Positions 25,803 through 34,763 of a stretch of 64,000 nucleotides of DNA are shown one piece after another; position 1 is the first letter of the stretch, and every line of letters starts with the position of its first letter. Location of the stretch: NCBI RefSeq assembly GCF_000521605.1, contig NZ_CP006942.1, positions 62,001 to 126,000 on the forward strand, given 5' to 3'. The notes beneath the pieces are model-generated. The model was given only the letters and a program-made list of their open reading frames with translations, did no database searches and was not told where the DNA came from. This DNA comes from Mannheimia sp. USDA-ARS-USMARC-1261 (GTDB taxonomy: Bacteria > Pseudomonadota > Gammaproteobacteria > Enterobacterales > Pasteurellaceae). The translations under genes and the position numbers were made by a program.

Positions 25803-26519
25803 TTATCTACAAGTCCTTATTCTAGGGGAATTATCCTTTAAAATAGACTTAATATGCTTAGGCATATGTACATATAATTCGGTATGCTTGGGATTTCTTT
25901 GCTCTAAAATTCCATCAATTTCTAATAAATTAGAATAAACTACATCTTGTGCTTTTACATAATCAATATGGTGATCATTTTTATCCCTTAAAAATGAGGA
26001 ACTACAAACAGGATTATCTACCGACTCAATTAAAGAATAAAAACAATTAACCATAGGAATAGAATGAGATAATTTTTTTACAAAATTTAAGTATAAATTT
26101 CCTCTTGTTTTATGAGGTAAAGGAGGATATGCCCAATATACATCAGGTAATCCTATAGGAGCTATAGGAAGAGCAGCATATATATTTGAAAAACCTAATT
26201 TATTCAGGTAATCTCTTAATGCTAGAATTCCCTCACACATTTCATCTATAAATTTAGGAAAATTATAGAATCTTTGATTATGGATTTTATAAGGTAGGTT
26301 AAAATCTAAATCTACGTCCCCAAAGCAGAGAATTATATTTGCATCTTTTGATATTTGGGATAAATAAGGAATATAAGGTCCCATTACATTATTAGGTTCT
26401 TTTAATCCTCTTGCACTCCAACCTGATGCCCAAAATGGATAATAATGAGGATTATCACCAAAAATATAATCGAAAACCTCAGTTGATGACGTTCCAAAAA
26501 CTACTAATTCTTTAGACAT
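25803..26519 (-). CDS. Capsule-locus paralogue B, SGNH-hydrolase-like (function unknown)
   Basis: This protein of 238 residues is the middle paralogue. Matching segments are ELVVFGTSSTEVFDYIFG, YYPFWASGWSARGL, LCFGDVDLDF and DHHIDYVKAQD, and the C-terminus ends PRIRTCR. The ATG at 26519 was chosen over an upstream TTG at 26531, which would extend it by four residues. It lies 29 bases upstream of paralogue C and 18 bases downstream of paralogue A, so all three are cotranscribed. Of the three, B and C look most alike in the stretches compared by eye, such as the shared PRxRTCR ending. Function is unknown. Confidence 0.65.
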   Translation of the reverse strand: MSKELVVFGTSSTEVFDYIFGDNPHYYPFWASGWSARGLKEPNNVMGPYIPYLSQISKDANIILCFGDVDLDFNLPYKIHNQRFYNFPKFIDEMCEGILALRDYLNKLGFSNIYAALPIAPIGLPDVYWAYPPLPHKTRGNLYLNFVKKLSHSIPMVNCFYSLIESVDNPVCSSSFLRDKNDHHIDYVKAQDVVYSNLLEIDGILEQRNPKHTELYVHMPKHIKSILKDNSPRIRTCR

Positions 26520-26537
26520 AAAATAATCCAACTTAAC

Positions 26538-27278
26538 TTATATACATGTATTTGCTCTTGGTTGCTGCTCTTTCCTTACAGTATCAACACCGACATTTTT
26601 ATGAATATAATGTACTGTATGCTTTGGGTTTCTTTGCGAGAGCATACCTTCTAATTCAGATAAAGCAGAATAAACAAGGTCTTGTGCTTCAATAAAATCG
26701 ATGTGATGACTAACCCTAGCCCTTGTATAATCAGGTGAACAAATAGGATTTTTATATGATACTATCAGTTTATCTAAGCAATTAATACTCGTTGTCAACT
26801 TGCTTACTTCACTAGCAAAATCTAGCAGCATTTGCCCTCTAATTTTTAAAGGAAAAGGCTTAAATTTAAAGACATTTTCCCAATGACTACTTGGCAACCA
26901 GATAGGTGGTGAAGTAAATACAGGATATATATTTTCAAAACCGTAATTTTTCTGTAAAAATGCTCGAAAAGCAATTATACCATCAATCATTTCTTTCAAG
27001 AATAAAGGAAGATTATAAAATCCAGTATCTCTTGCTAGTATAGGTAAACCAAATTCAATATCTGTCATACCAAAATGGAGTAGAATAATAGAATCTTTAG
27101 GTAATGTTTCTAAGATAGAGGCATAAGGCTTAATATCCACATCAGAATGTTTAATTTGATTTAAACTTCTAGCACTCCAGCCAGATGCCCAAAATGGGTA
27201 ATAGTTTTTATTCTTCCCAAAAATATAATCAAATATTTCTGCAGAAGAGTCTCCAAAAACAACTAGTGGTTTTTCCAT
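26538..27278 (-). CDS. Capsule-locus paralogue A, SGNH-hydrolase-like (function unknown)
   Basis: This protein of 246 residues is the first of the tandem set in transcription order. It reads PLVVFGDSSAEIFDYIFG at residues 4-21, so it has a true GDS at block I. It then has YYPFWASGWSARSL, LLHFGMTDIEF, and SHHIDFIEAQD, and ends PRANTCI. The ATG at 27278 follows AGAAGGAAT at good spacing; an upstream in-frame start at 27332 lacks a site. The presence of GDS makes an SGNH-type esterase or acyltransferase the best guess. The other copies have changed Asp to Thr or Ser, which does not affect the putative nucleophile. Confidence 0.65.
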   Translation of the reverse strand: MEKPLVVFGDSSAEIFDYIFGKNKNYYPFWASGWSARSLNQIKHSDVDIKPYASILETLPKDSIILLHFGMTDIEFGLPILARDTGFYNLPLFLKEMIDGIIAFRAFLQKNYGFENIYPVFTSPPIWLPSSHWENVFKFKPFPLKIRGQMLLDFASEVSKLTTSINCLDKLIVSYKNPICSPDYTRARVSHHIDFIEAQDLVYSALSELEGMLSQRNPKHTVHYIHKNVGVDTVRKEQQPRANTCI

Positions 27279-27396
27279 TAATATATTCCTTCTTACTAGC
27301 GTATGAAATTTTGAAATCATTTTATTATCCATATTTTATTGCTATTCAATAGACTTCCTACTATAAAAAATAATAGGGAGCCTATAATATAGGCGT

Positions 27397-29163
27397 TTAT
27401 GAAAATATAGTCTTCCAAAAATCAAATTTCTTATATTCGTTAATTGTATTCCAATTATCTTCTTTAATTGCATTAATGTATGTTTTTCTTGCTTTTAGTA
27501 TCTCTGAAAGTAATTGGCGGAAAATTTCTTTATCAGGCGAATATAAGTAAAAATAGCTCTGAATACCATTAGTTTTAATATAAGGTTTACAGGCAACATT
27601 TTGAGGAGCAACATCTCTATCCCATAAATGTTTGGCTTTATGCTTAGAAAAATCATTCATATAAAGCAACATTGTTTGTTTGGCGAAATTAATTCTTCGC
27701 TCAGTTGAAATCCATTTTGGTTTTAATTCATTTTCACCAGCTGGATTAAATACGGTGCTTTCTAAACTCACCGGTGCAAATTTTTTGGCAATATCGCTGA
27801 CTTTTTTATGAACTTCATTCGCTGGGACATCAAATAATGCGGTTCCTTTAGCGAAATCATTAATAGCTTCTAAAATTAATTTAACAGACTGATAATCGTG
27901 ACATAATAAAAGATTATAAATTTTTAAGAATAATTTATTTACATTTTCACTTTTTAATTGCTCATAGCTACTTGTCAAAATCATTCTATTTCTGAAATCA
28001 TAATACGTTTGCCACCCACCGATTTTTGCATAGAACGGTTCGTGCCATAAAGCAACGCCAGGTAACCCAACGGTTTCTACACCATTATTTTTTAATCGTA
28101 ATCCGTACTCTAAGTCATCACCACGAATAAAAATCGGTGCTGGAAGATTAATTTCTGCTATTTTCTTCGTTGGAATCATACAGAACCACCAAGCATTATA
28201 ATCAATCTTCGTTACTTTATTAAATAAATGGAAATTTGCCATATCAGCAACATCTAAATTATGAAAAATTGCTTTTATATTGCCATTATGATCCAATTTT
28301 CCACCGTATTCGTGCATAAAGTTAGGTCTTAATAGATCTAACATTTGCCCACCGACAGCAATTTCCCTTTTAGCTAAGCTTGCAAAGCAAAATGCTGTTT
28401 TAATAACATTAGCGTCAAGGATAATATCATCATCCATTAATAGATGGAGATCTGATATTTCATTTTGAGAGGCTTCATACAATGTTCTAGTAAATCCCCC
28501 CGCTCCACCTAAATTACCTTGCTTATAAACTTGAATTAAGGTTGGATTAGCCTCTATTAGTTTAACTAGCTTCTTATTGGAAAATAAATCTCCTTGATTA
28601 ACAATAATAATCTTGCTTAAGTTTGGTAGTTTTTTAGAAAGATCTACTAAGGACTCTAAATTCTGGCATAAGAAATCTTCCTTATTAAAGGTACATAATC
28701 CAATACTTAATTTTTTATCAATAGTATTAGGAATACAAAATTCAATAGACTCAATTTCAGTATGAGTGTCTTTGGAATCTATATCGATAAATATGCGACC
28801 GCTATCAGGAATTAAATCATCCAAAGATAGATTTAATTCTATGGTCTTCATTTCCGATGAAACTAAATGGGAGTCTAATAGTAGGTAGCATCCATTCATA
28901 GGGCTATCTCTATAAATAGATATAATGCAATCACCTTTGAATTTTACAGAGAGGGTAATAGATGAGAGAGTAGTATATTGTTCCCAATAACTTTCGTAAA
29001 AAGAGTTTAGGTAACTATTAAAAGACACCTTTGAGTTAGGGTGTAAAACCAGAGATGAACCTGTTAAATTTAAATCATAACGACCATATACAAGATTTAA
29101 ATATAATTTTTTAACCTTTTCTAAGTTAGACCTAGGAAATTGTAAAGATTGCATAGAAAACAT
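27397..29163 (-). CDS. GlfT2-like polymerising galactofuranosyltransferase
   Basis: This protein of 588 residues has the layout of mycobacterial GlfT2. An N-terminal beta-sandwich-like region (1 to about 150) precedes the GT-A domain, which has LSIGLCTFNKEDF, NLGGAGGFTRTLYEA, DDD at 244-246, FIRGDDLEYGLR (Asp349-Asp350) and LWHEPFY (His374). In GlfT2 the corresponding residues are the metal-binding DDD, the catalytic Asp pair and a metal-binding His. A helical C-terminal domain follows. It is the first gene of the minus-strand capsule operon, and with glf it predicts a capsule with a galactofuranose-containing repeat. The start could be the ATG three codons later. Confidence 0.85.
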   Translation of the reverse strand: MFSMQSLQFPRSNLEKVKKLYLNLVYGRYDLNLTGSSLVLHPNSKVSFNSYLNSFYESYWEQYTTLSSITLSVKFKGDCIISIYRDSPMNGCYLLLDSHLVSSEMKTIELNLSLDDLIPDSGRIFIDIDSKDTHTEIESIEFCIPNTIDKKLSIGLCTFNKEDFLCQNLESLVDLSKKLPNLSKIIIVNQGDLFSNKKLVKLIEANPTLIQVYKQGNLGGAGGFTRTLYEASQNEISDLHLLMDDDIILDANVIKTAFCFASLAKREIAVGGQMLDLLRPNFMHEYGGKLDHNGNIKAIFHNLDVADMANFHLFNKVTKIDYNAWWFCMIPTKKIAEINLPAPIFIRGDDLEYGLRLKNNGVETVGLPGVALWHEPFYAKIGGWQTYYDFRNRMILTSSYEQLKSENVNKLFLKIYNLLLCHDYQSVKLILEAINDFAKGTALFDVPANEVHKKVSDIAKKFAPVSLESTVFNPAGENELKPKWISTERRINFAKQTMLLYMNDFSKHKAKHLWDRDVAPQNVACKPYIKTNGIQSYFYLYSPDKEIFRQLLSEILKARKTYINAIKEDNWNTINEYKKFDFWKTIFS

Positions 29164-29462
29164 AATTAAAAACTTAGATTTGATGAAAATAACATATAAT
29201 AGTAAATGATAAAAAATATCTTAAATTTGGTTAAAATATTTAATTTTAACTTTATCTTGTAAAGATATTACTAAACTAACTGGCTTTTATACTAAGGATT
29301 ATATCATTTAATCTCTTAAAAGATAAGTATTCTTTAAAACTTTTAAATTTTTGCAAGATTTTGGTAAATTTTACTACTTTACCTTCTATTGATTCAATAT
29401 CATATATTACCCAGAGTAAAGAGATATATGATATACTACTCATACCTTAATAATTAACAATT
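29164..29462. promoter_or_regulatory. Divergent promoter region of the capsule locus
   Basis: This 299-base gap separates the capsule synthesis operon (minus) from the export operon (plus). It is very AT-rich and holds no USS core and no exact CRP site. The clearest structure is an 11-bp perfect inverted repeat, ATATCATATAT at 29397-29407 and ATATATGATAT at 29424-29434, with a 16-base loop, ending 28 bases before the cpxD start. Several TATAAT-like and TTTAAAT-like elements are present, but no single promoter can be chosen. Confidence 0.55.
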
Positions 29463-30647
29463 ATGCATATGAAGATAAAAAAAATCACCTCTATTTTAGC
29501 AGTAATAACCTTACTTTCAGCCTGCTCTAGTCTACCCACCTCAGGTCCTAGCTATAGTAAGGTGTTAGAGGCAAATGAGAGAACATCTGAAGCAAACCTA
29601 CCCGAAGTTAATCTAATCAAACTAGATAATATTACCGCACAGAATTTATACCAAGCCCAACAAGCCCAACGTTTTTCGGGTTTTGATGGCTCAATGGGTG
29701 GCGGTGGTTATGCCGGTACAGTCAATGTGGGGGATGTATTGGAAATTTCTATTTGGGAAGCTCCGCCTGCGGTTTTATTCGGTGGAACATTTAGTACTGA
29801 GGGGCAAGGGAGCGGGCATTTAACCCAACTTCCTCCGCAAATGGTTAATAAGAATGGGACGATAACAGTACCATTTATTGGTAATATGAAAGTGGCAGGT
29901 AAAACACCAGAAGCTGTTCAAAGCCAAATCGTTGGGGCATTAAGTCGTAAAGCAAATCAACCTCAAGCTTTAGTACGCATTGCGAGTAATTTATCATCTG
30001 ATGTAACAGTAGTTCGTCAAGGTAATAGTATCCGTATGCCGTTAAGTGCGAATAATGAACGCATTTTAGATGCAGTTGCAGCAGTAGGCGGTACAAGTGA
30101 AAATATTGAAGATGTAACTGTTCGTTTAACACGTGGAAATAAAGTGCGTTCTATGGCATTTGAAATATTAATTGCAGATCCATCGCAAAATATTGTGTTG
30201 CGTTCCGGTGATGTTGTAGCTTTAATGAACACGCCTTATAGTTTTACCGGATTAGGGGCAGTGGGTAATAATCAGCAGGTGCGTTTTTCAAGTAAAGGAA
30301 TCACTTTAGCCGAGGCTATCGGTAAAATGGGTGGTTTAATTGATGAGCGTTCAGACCCCCGAGGTGTTTTTGTATTCCGTCATATTCCATTTACACAATT
30401 AGATTATAACGATCAGTCTTTATGGCGTGAAAAAGGTTATACAGAAGGAATGGATGTACCAACGGTTTATCAAGTAAATCTACTTGAGCCACAATCGATG
30501 TTTTTATTACAGCGTTTTCCTGTTCAGGATAAAGATATCGTTTATGTATCAAATGCACCACTGTCTGAATTCCAAAAATTCTTGAGAATGATTTTCTCGA
30601 TTACATCGCCAATTACAGGTACAGCGAATACGATCAGAACTTTTTAA
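29463..30647 (+). CDS. cpxD: Capsule export outer-membrane lipoprotein (Wza/BexD/CtrA type)
   Basis: This lipoprotein of 394 residues forms the outer-membrane channel through which the capsule is exported. The signal peptide ends with the lipobox LLSAC (Cys21). The polysaccharide export domain follows with GTVNVGDVLEISIWEAPPA near residue 85 and NGTITVPFIGNMKVAGKTPE near residue 140, then SLBB-type repeats. BexD of H. influenzae and HexD of P. multocida are the same length. The start is ATG 29463 or ATG 29469; neither has a strong ribosome site. cpxC follows. Confidence 0.92.
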   Translation: MHMKIKKITSILAVITLLSACSSLPTSGPSYSKVLEANERTSEANLPEVNLIKLDNITAQNLYQAQQAQRFSGFDGSMGGGGYAGTVNVGDVLEISIWEAPPAVLFGGTFSTEGQGSGHLTQLPPQMVNKNGTITVPFIGNMKVAGKTPEAVQSQIVGALSRKANQPQALVRIASNLSSDVTVVRQGNSIRMPLSANNERILDAVAAVGGTSENIEDVTVRLTRGNKVRSMAFEILIADPSQNIVLRSGDVVALMNTPYSFTGLGAVGNNQQVRFSSKGITLAEAIGKMGGLIDERSDPRGVFVFRHIPFTQLDYNDQSLWREKGYTEGMDVPTVYQVNLLEPQSMFLLQRFPVQDKDIVYVSNAPLSEFQKFLRMIFSITSPITGTANTIRTF

Positions 30648-30719
30648 TTATTGATTAAAAATATATTTGCAAAAAAATCTAAAAAAATAACCGCTTATAA
30701 GCTATTTATTGAGGACATT

Positions 30720-31823
30720 ATGTCGAAAAAGAAAAAAAGTTTTTTAGCCAATCCATTACTTTGGCTAACAGTAATTATTCCAACAGCTTGTGCGAGTATC
30801 TATTACACGTTATTTGCTTCTGATATTTATGTTTCAGAATCAAGTTTTGTTGTACGTTCTCCTCGTAATCAATCTAGCTTAACCGGTGTGGGAGCGATAT
30901 TACAAAACTCCGGCTTTTCTCGTTCACAAGATGATACTTATTCTGTACAAGAGTATATGCGTTCGCGTACTGCGTTGGAGCAACTTGAAACGGAATTACC
31001 TGTAAAAAGCTTTTATAGCACACAAGGTGATATTTTAAGCCGTTTTAATGGTTTGGGTTTAAATGATTCACAAGAAGCATTTTATCGTTATTTTAGAGAG
31101 CGTCTTAATATTGATGTTGATGCGATTTCTGGCATTGCTACTTTACGCGTTCGAGCCTTTAATGCTGAAGAAGGGCAACAAATTAATGAAAATCTTCTCA
31201 GACAAGGTGAGGATTTAATTAATCGTTTAAATGAGCGGGCTAGAAAGGATACTGTTGAGTTTGCGGAACAGTCAGTTCAAGATGCTGAAAAAAATGTGAG
31301 TGATACAGCTCTAGCATTAAGCCAGTACCGTACAAAAAATAAAATTTATGATTTACCTGCTCAGTCAGGAGTTCAACTTTCGTTAATTTCAACTTTAAAA
31401 AGCGAATTAATCCGCGTTGAAACTCAGTTAGCACAACTGCAATCTATTACACCGGAGAATCCTCAAGTTGCAGCACTACAAACAAGACAAAAGAGTTTGA
31501 GAAAAGAAATTGATGAACAATCAAAACAACTTTCCGGTGGAAGTACTTCTGTTGCAACTCAAACAGCAGAATATCAACGTTTAGTATTAGCAAATGAGCT
31601 TGCTCAGCAACAACTTTCCGCAGCAATGACCTCATTACAAAATACGCGTGGTGAAGCTGATCGTCAGCAACTTTATTTAGAGGTGATTGGTAAACCAAGC
31701 AAGCCGGACTGGGCATTAGAACCCTACCGAATTTATAATATTATTGCGACTTTCTTTATCGGCTTAATTCTATTTGGGGTATTAAGTTTGTTGGTTGCAA
31801 GTATCAAAGAGCATAAAAACTAA
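30720..31823 (+). CDS. cpxC: Capsule export inner-membrane/periplasmic protein (KpsE/BexC type)
   Basis: This 367-residue polysaccharide co-polymerase links the inner-membrane ABC transporter to the outer-membrane channel. It has a membrane segment at about residues 13-35 (PLLWLTVIIPTACASIYYTL) and another at the C-terminus (YNIIATFFIGLILFGVLSLL), with a long periplasmic coiled-coil region between (about 150-330, rich in Gln, Glu and Ala). The ATG at 30720 was chosen for the GAGGAC upstream; a TTG at 30651 would add 23 residues. The last base of the stop codon is the first base of the next ATG. Confidence 0.92.
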   Translation: MSKKKKSFLANPLLWLTVIIPTACASIYYTLFASDIYVSESSFVVRSPRNQSSLTGVGAILQNSGFSRSQDDTYSVQEYMRSRTALEQLETELPVKSFYSTQGDILSRFNGLGLNDSQEAFYRYFRERLNIDVDAISGIATLRVRAFNAEEGQQINENLLRQGEDLINRLNERARKDTVEFAEQSVQDAEKNVSDTALALSQYRTKNKIYDLPAQSGVQLSLISTLKSELIRVETQLAQLQSITPENPQVAALQTRQKSLRKEIDEQSKQLSGGSTSVATQTAEYQRLVLANELAQQQLSAAMTSLQNTRGEADRQQLYLEVIGKPSKPDWALEPYRIYNIIATFFIGLILFGVLSLLVASIKEHKN

Positions 31824-32620
31824 TGCGATATGGTGATAATACAACGTTTAAACGTTCTTGCGTTATTCAAAAAAGAGTAATTCACGCTCTTTTAATGAGG
31901 GAGTTAATTACTCGCTATGGACGTAAAAATATTGGTTTTTTGTGGCTTTTTGTTGAACCTCTACTATTAACTTTACTTATTGCACTATTATGGTCATATA
32001 GCAAAGCCGATCAATTTTCTACGCTGAATATCATTGCTTTTATGATTACAGGGTATCCTATTACTATGATGTGGAGAAATGCATCTAATCGAGCCAAAGG
32101 GGCTATTGAGGCAAATATTAGTCTTCTATATCATCGAAATGTAAGGGCATTAGATACTATTTTTTCTCGTGTTTTGTTGGAGGTTGCTGGTGCAACAGTT
32201 GCACAAATTTTCATAATGATAGCATTTATTACCTTAGGTTGGATTGAGCCTCCTAACGATGTATTCTATATGCTAATAGCTTGGATATTAATGGCATTTT
32301 TTGCTTTTGGATTAGGATTGATTATTTGTGCTATTACATATTATGTTGAAGCTTTCGGGAAAATATGGGGGATTTTGAGTTTTGTACTATTTCCCCTATC
32401 TGGTGCAATGTTTTTTGTCCATAACCTCCCCCCTAAGGCACAAGAAATAGCTCTTTGGTTTCCTATGATTCATGGTACAGAAATGTTTCGTCATGGTTAT
32501 TTTGGTGAAACAGTAATTACTTATGAAAGTATCAGTTTTATTATTGTCAGTGATATTATTTTTATTTTCTTGGGATTATTGCTGGTAAGGAATTTTAGCG
32601 AAGGAATTGAACCAAGATGA
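31823..32620 (+). CDS. cpxB: Capsule export ABC transporter permease (KpsM/BexB type)
   Basis: This 265-residue protein has six predicted membrane helices and is the permease of the ABC-2 transporter that moves the capsule glycolipid across the inner membrane. The N-terminus reads [21 protein letters not shown], a typical amphipathic start of the family, and [24 protein letters not shown] is the conserved loop before the last helix. Length matches BexB and KpsM. It overlaps cpxC by one base and cpxA by four bases, indicating tight coupling. Confidence 0.93.
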   Translation: MRYGDNTTFKRSCVIQKRVIHALLMRELITRYGRKNIGFLWLFVEPLLLTLLIALLWSYSKADQFSTLNIIAFMITGYPITMMWRNASNRAKGAIEANISLLYHRNVRALDTIFSRVLLEVAGATVAQIFIMIAFITLGWIEPPNDVFYMLIAWILMAFFAFGLGLIICAITYYVEAFGKIWGILSFVLFPLSGAMFFVHNLPPKAQEIALWFPMIHGTEMFRHGYFGETVITYESISFIIVSDIIFIFLGLLLVRNFSEGIEPR

Positions 32621-33264
32621 TTAGTGTTAAAAATGTAAGTAAGCGATATCGAACAAATAGTGGTTGGAAAACTGTATTAAAAGATATCAATTTTGAGCTG
32701 AAAAAAGGTGAAAAAGTCGGTATTTTAGGTAGAAATGGGGCAGGGAAATCAACACTAATTCGCTTAATGAGTGGTGTAGAACCACCAACAACAGGTGAAA
32801 TTGATCGTCAAATGTCTATCTCTTGGCCCTTGGCATTTAGTGGTGCATTTCAAGGAAGTTTAACCGGAATGGATAATCTACGGTTTGTAAGTAGAATTTA
32901 TGGTGCAGATTTTGATTATGTAAAATCCTTTACAGAAGAATTTTCTGAACTAGGCGAATACTTATATGAGCCGGTAAAAAGCTACTCATCCGGTATGAAA
33001 GCAAGACTTGCTTTTGCTTTATCACTTTCAATTGAATTTGATTGCTACTTGATTGATGAGGTTATTGCGGTAGGGGATTCTCGATTTGCAGCAAAATGTA
33101 AGCACGAACTATTTGAAAAACGCAAGGATCGCTCACTCATTTTAGTCTCCCATAGCCCTGCCTCTATCAAAGAATATTGTGATTCAGCAATGGTTTTAGA
33201 AGAGGGGATTATGCATACCTTTGATACTATTGATAATGCCTATAATTTCTATAACAGAAAATAA
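32617..33264 (+). CDS. cpxA: Capsule export ABC transporter ATPase (KpsT/BexA type)
   Basis: This ATP-binding protein of 215 residues powers capsule export. Walker A is GRNGAGKST (residues 38-46), the signature is [14 protein letters not shown] and Walker B is [14 protein letters not shown]. The family-specific loop after Walker B and the short C-terminus match KpsT and BexA. The name here is the Actinobacillus capsule name and is unrelated to the CpxA sensor kinase. The stop codon lies two bases before the right-hand flanking repeat. Confidence 0.95.
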   Translation: MISVKNVSKRYRTNSGWKTVLKDINFELKKGEKVGILGRNGAGKSTLIRLMSGVEPPTTGEIDRQMSISWPLAFSGAFQGSLTGMDNLRFVSRIYGADFDYVKSFTEEFSELGEYLYEPVKSYSSGMKARLAFALSLSIEFDCYLIDEVIAVGDSRFAAKCKHELFEKRKDRSLILVSHSPASIKEYCDSAMVLEEGIMHTFDTIDNAYNFYNRK

Positions 33265-33266
33265 CA

Positions 33267-33320
33267 ACAAGCGGTCATATTTTGTAAAAAAATTGCAAAT
33301 TATGACCGCTTGTGGTTTAT
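33267..33320 (+). repeat. Right capsule-flanking direct repeat (intact USS pair)
   Basis: ACAAGCGGTCATATTTTG at 33267 and ATGACCGCTTGT ending at 33313 form an inverted USS pair followed by GGTTTAT. The 54 bases match the IS-split copy at 18438-18466 plus 19542-19566 with one mismatch, in the same orientation. It also looks like a terminator for cpxA. Confidence 0.88.
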
Positions 33321-33454
33321 TTAATTTTAAAATTAAATTAAATAAAGTTTAAAAATAAAGATTGACATCGGTGTATAGTGTCTGTATTTTAAATAGTGAA
33401 GCATAAATGAATTATGTTTTATGTCATATTCACTAAATATTAAGGAGAGTAATT

Positions 33455-33766
33455 ATGGCTAAGAGTTTAGATGCAAAACGTGAAGAATTAACGAATGAAA
33501 TTCGTGAAATCTTAAAAAATGCAGAAGAATTATTTAACGAAACATCAGATTCATCTACAGAAGAATATAAAAAATTAAAACACAGATTATCTGAACAGTT
33601 TGATGATGTTAAATATCGTTTCGCTACATTAAAAGACGATACTGTTGAGAGTGCTAAAAACGTTGCAAAACAAACAGATACCTTAGTGCAAGATAATCCA
33701 TATAAAGCAATTACTGTTGCCGGTGTGGTTGGGTTATTATTAGGTGTTTTAGTTGCAAGAAGATAA
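33455..33766 (+). CDS. DUF883 (ElaB/YqjD/YgaM-type) membrane-anchored protein
   Basis: This protein of 103 residues is mostly charged helix (KREELTNEIREILKNAEELF, then SEQFDDVKYRFATLK) followed by a C-terminal hydrophobic anchor, KAITVAGVVGLLLGVLVARR, with the GxxxG-like spacing typical of the family. E. coli YqjD and ElaB have this layout, sit in the inner membrane by the C-terminus and bind ribosomes in stationary phase. AAGGAGAG precedes the ATG. A hairpin separates it from the YqjE-like gene. Confidence 0.87.
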   Translation: MAKSLDAKREELTNEIREILKNAEELFNETSDSSTEEYKKLKHRLSEQFDDVKYRFATLKDDTVESAKNVAKQTDTLVQDNPYKAITVAGVVGLLLGVLVARR

Positions 33767-33806
33767 TAATTTTCTTTAAATTAATTAAAATGTTTTAATT
33801 AGATAA

Positions 33807-33840
33807 TTAAGCCACACCTTTTGGTGTGGCTTATTGTTTA
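33807..33840 (+). terminator. Hairpin between the DUF883 and YqjE-like genes
   Basis: AAGCCACACC pairs perfectly with GGTGTGGCTT across TTTT, followed by ATTGTTTAAT. The T run is weak, so it is likely a partial terminator that sets the ratio of the DUF883 protein to the downstream genes. Confidence 0.65.
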
Positions 33841-33856
33841 ATACAAGGAATGTGAT

Positions 33857-34264
33857 ATGTTAGATAATATTAAATCCGGATTTAGAAATAGTCTTGTTAC
33901 TTTATTAGAAATAATTCAAGTTCGTGGTGAAATGGCAAGGTTGGAAATTAATGAACAAAAAAATCAATTAATTTCTGTTTTAGTTTTAGCATTATTAGTC
34001 TTTATATTTTTATTATTTGCATTTGTTAGTTTATTATTTGCTTTAGATAATTATTTATTACCAGAATATAAAGTAGTAGCATTTTTTGCTATTTCAGGCA
34101 TAAGTTTAGTGTTAGTTTTACTTTTTGTTTGGGGAATTATAGCTTCATTGAAAAAACAAACCAGTTTTATGCAAAGCACATTAGATGAACTGAAATTAGA
34201 TATTGCCGCATTTAAAAGTGCATTAACTTTTAAAGATACTTTTAGGGATAATAATGGGGAGTAA
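33857..34264 (+). CDS. YqjE-like phage-holin-family membrane protein
   Basis: This protein of 135 residues has two adjacent membrane helices, LISVLVLALLVFIFLLFAFVSLLFAL and VVAFFAISGISLVLVLLFVWGI (each over 20 residues in a row of hydrophobic type), between short charged ends. E. coli YqjE and the family often called putative holin 3 superfamily II share this shape. In E. coli the gene order yqjD-yqjE-yqjK is the same as here. No lysis function is implied. The stop overlaps the region upstream of the next ATG. Confidence 0.8.
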   Translation: MLDNIKSGFRNSLVTLLEIIQVRGEMARLEINEQKNQLISVLVLALLVFIFLLFAFVSLLFALDNYLLPEYKVVAFFAISGISLVLVLLFVWGIIASLKKQTSFMQSTLDELKLDIAAFKSALTFKDTFRDNNGE

Positions 34265-34268
34265 TAAA

Positions 34269-34547
34269 ATGGAAGATTTAAAACTAACCGAGAAAGAATT
34301 GTTGATAATGAAAGGCAATGCCCTGAGAATGCGTTTTAAAGCGGAAACCAAAAAAACTAAAAATGATATTGTTCAACCCTTTAAACAAGCGAGAAATACG
34401 GGCTTATCGCTTATTTCGTCTCCTGTTGCAACAACGGCAGTATTAGAGTTTATGTTGAAGAAATTCCTGAAAACTAAAGGAGTTGGTTATTCCGCATTGG
34501 GATTAATTGCTCTGTTTTTATTGAAGCAGAAGCAAAATAGACGATAA
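34269..34547 (+). CDS. Small basic protein, YqjK-like
   Basis: This protein of 92 residues has a charged N-terminal helix (LTEKELLIMKGNALRMRFKA) and a hydrophobic C-terminal segment, GVGYSALGLIALFLLKQK. The position after DUF883 and YqjE-like genes corresponds to E. coli yqjK, though sequence similarity is too low to be sure by eye. The ATG at 34269 was chosen because GGGGAGT lies upstream; a start at 34254 overlaps the previous gene. Function is unknown. Confidence 0.65.
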   Translation: MEDLKLTEKELLIMKGNALRMRFKAETKKTKNDIVQPFKQARNTGLSLISSPVATTAVLEFMLKKFLKTKGVGYSALGLIALFLLKQKQNRR

Positions 34548-34554
34548 TCAAGAT

Positions 34555-34600
34555 ACAAGCGGTCAATTTTACAACTTTTTTTGCAAAATTGACCGCTTGT
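34555..34600. terminator. USS-pair hairpin after the YqjK-like gene
   Basis: ACAAGCGGTCAATTTTAC at 34555 faces GCAAAATTGACCGCTTGT ending at 34600, followed by TTTTTATT. The arms pair at nearly all positions and T follows, as in known USS terminators. Confidence 0.75.
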
Positions 34601-34636
34601 TTTTATTCGCATTAATTTTATTTCTGGTGTAAATGT

Positions 34637-34652
34637 TGTGAATTAGATCACA
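34637..34652 (+). promoter_or_regulatory. CRP site of the tna operon
   Basis: TGTGAATTAGATCACA is an exact CRP palindrome. A -10-like TATACT at 34692-34697 places it about 60 bp before the start. E. coli tnaCAB is likewise catabolite-controlled. Confidence 0.75.
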
Positions 34653-34763
34653 TTTTTGATATTTAGGAGATGATAAAAGCTTTACTTTCTATATACTTAT
34701 CCAACCATTATCTATCACTATTTTCTACCAACCCTTGAGAAACATATTATGGAGGGACATATT

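Noticed and set aside
33857-34264. A phage remnant suggested by the holin-type protein
   Set aside because: The gene order matches E. coli yqjD-yqjE-yqjK, and no other phage genes are present.
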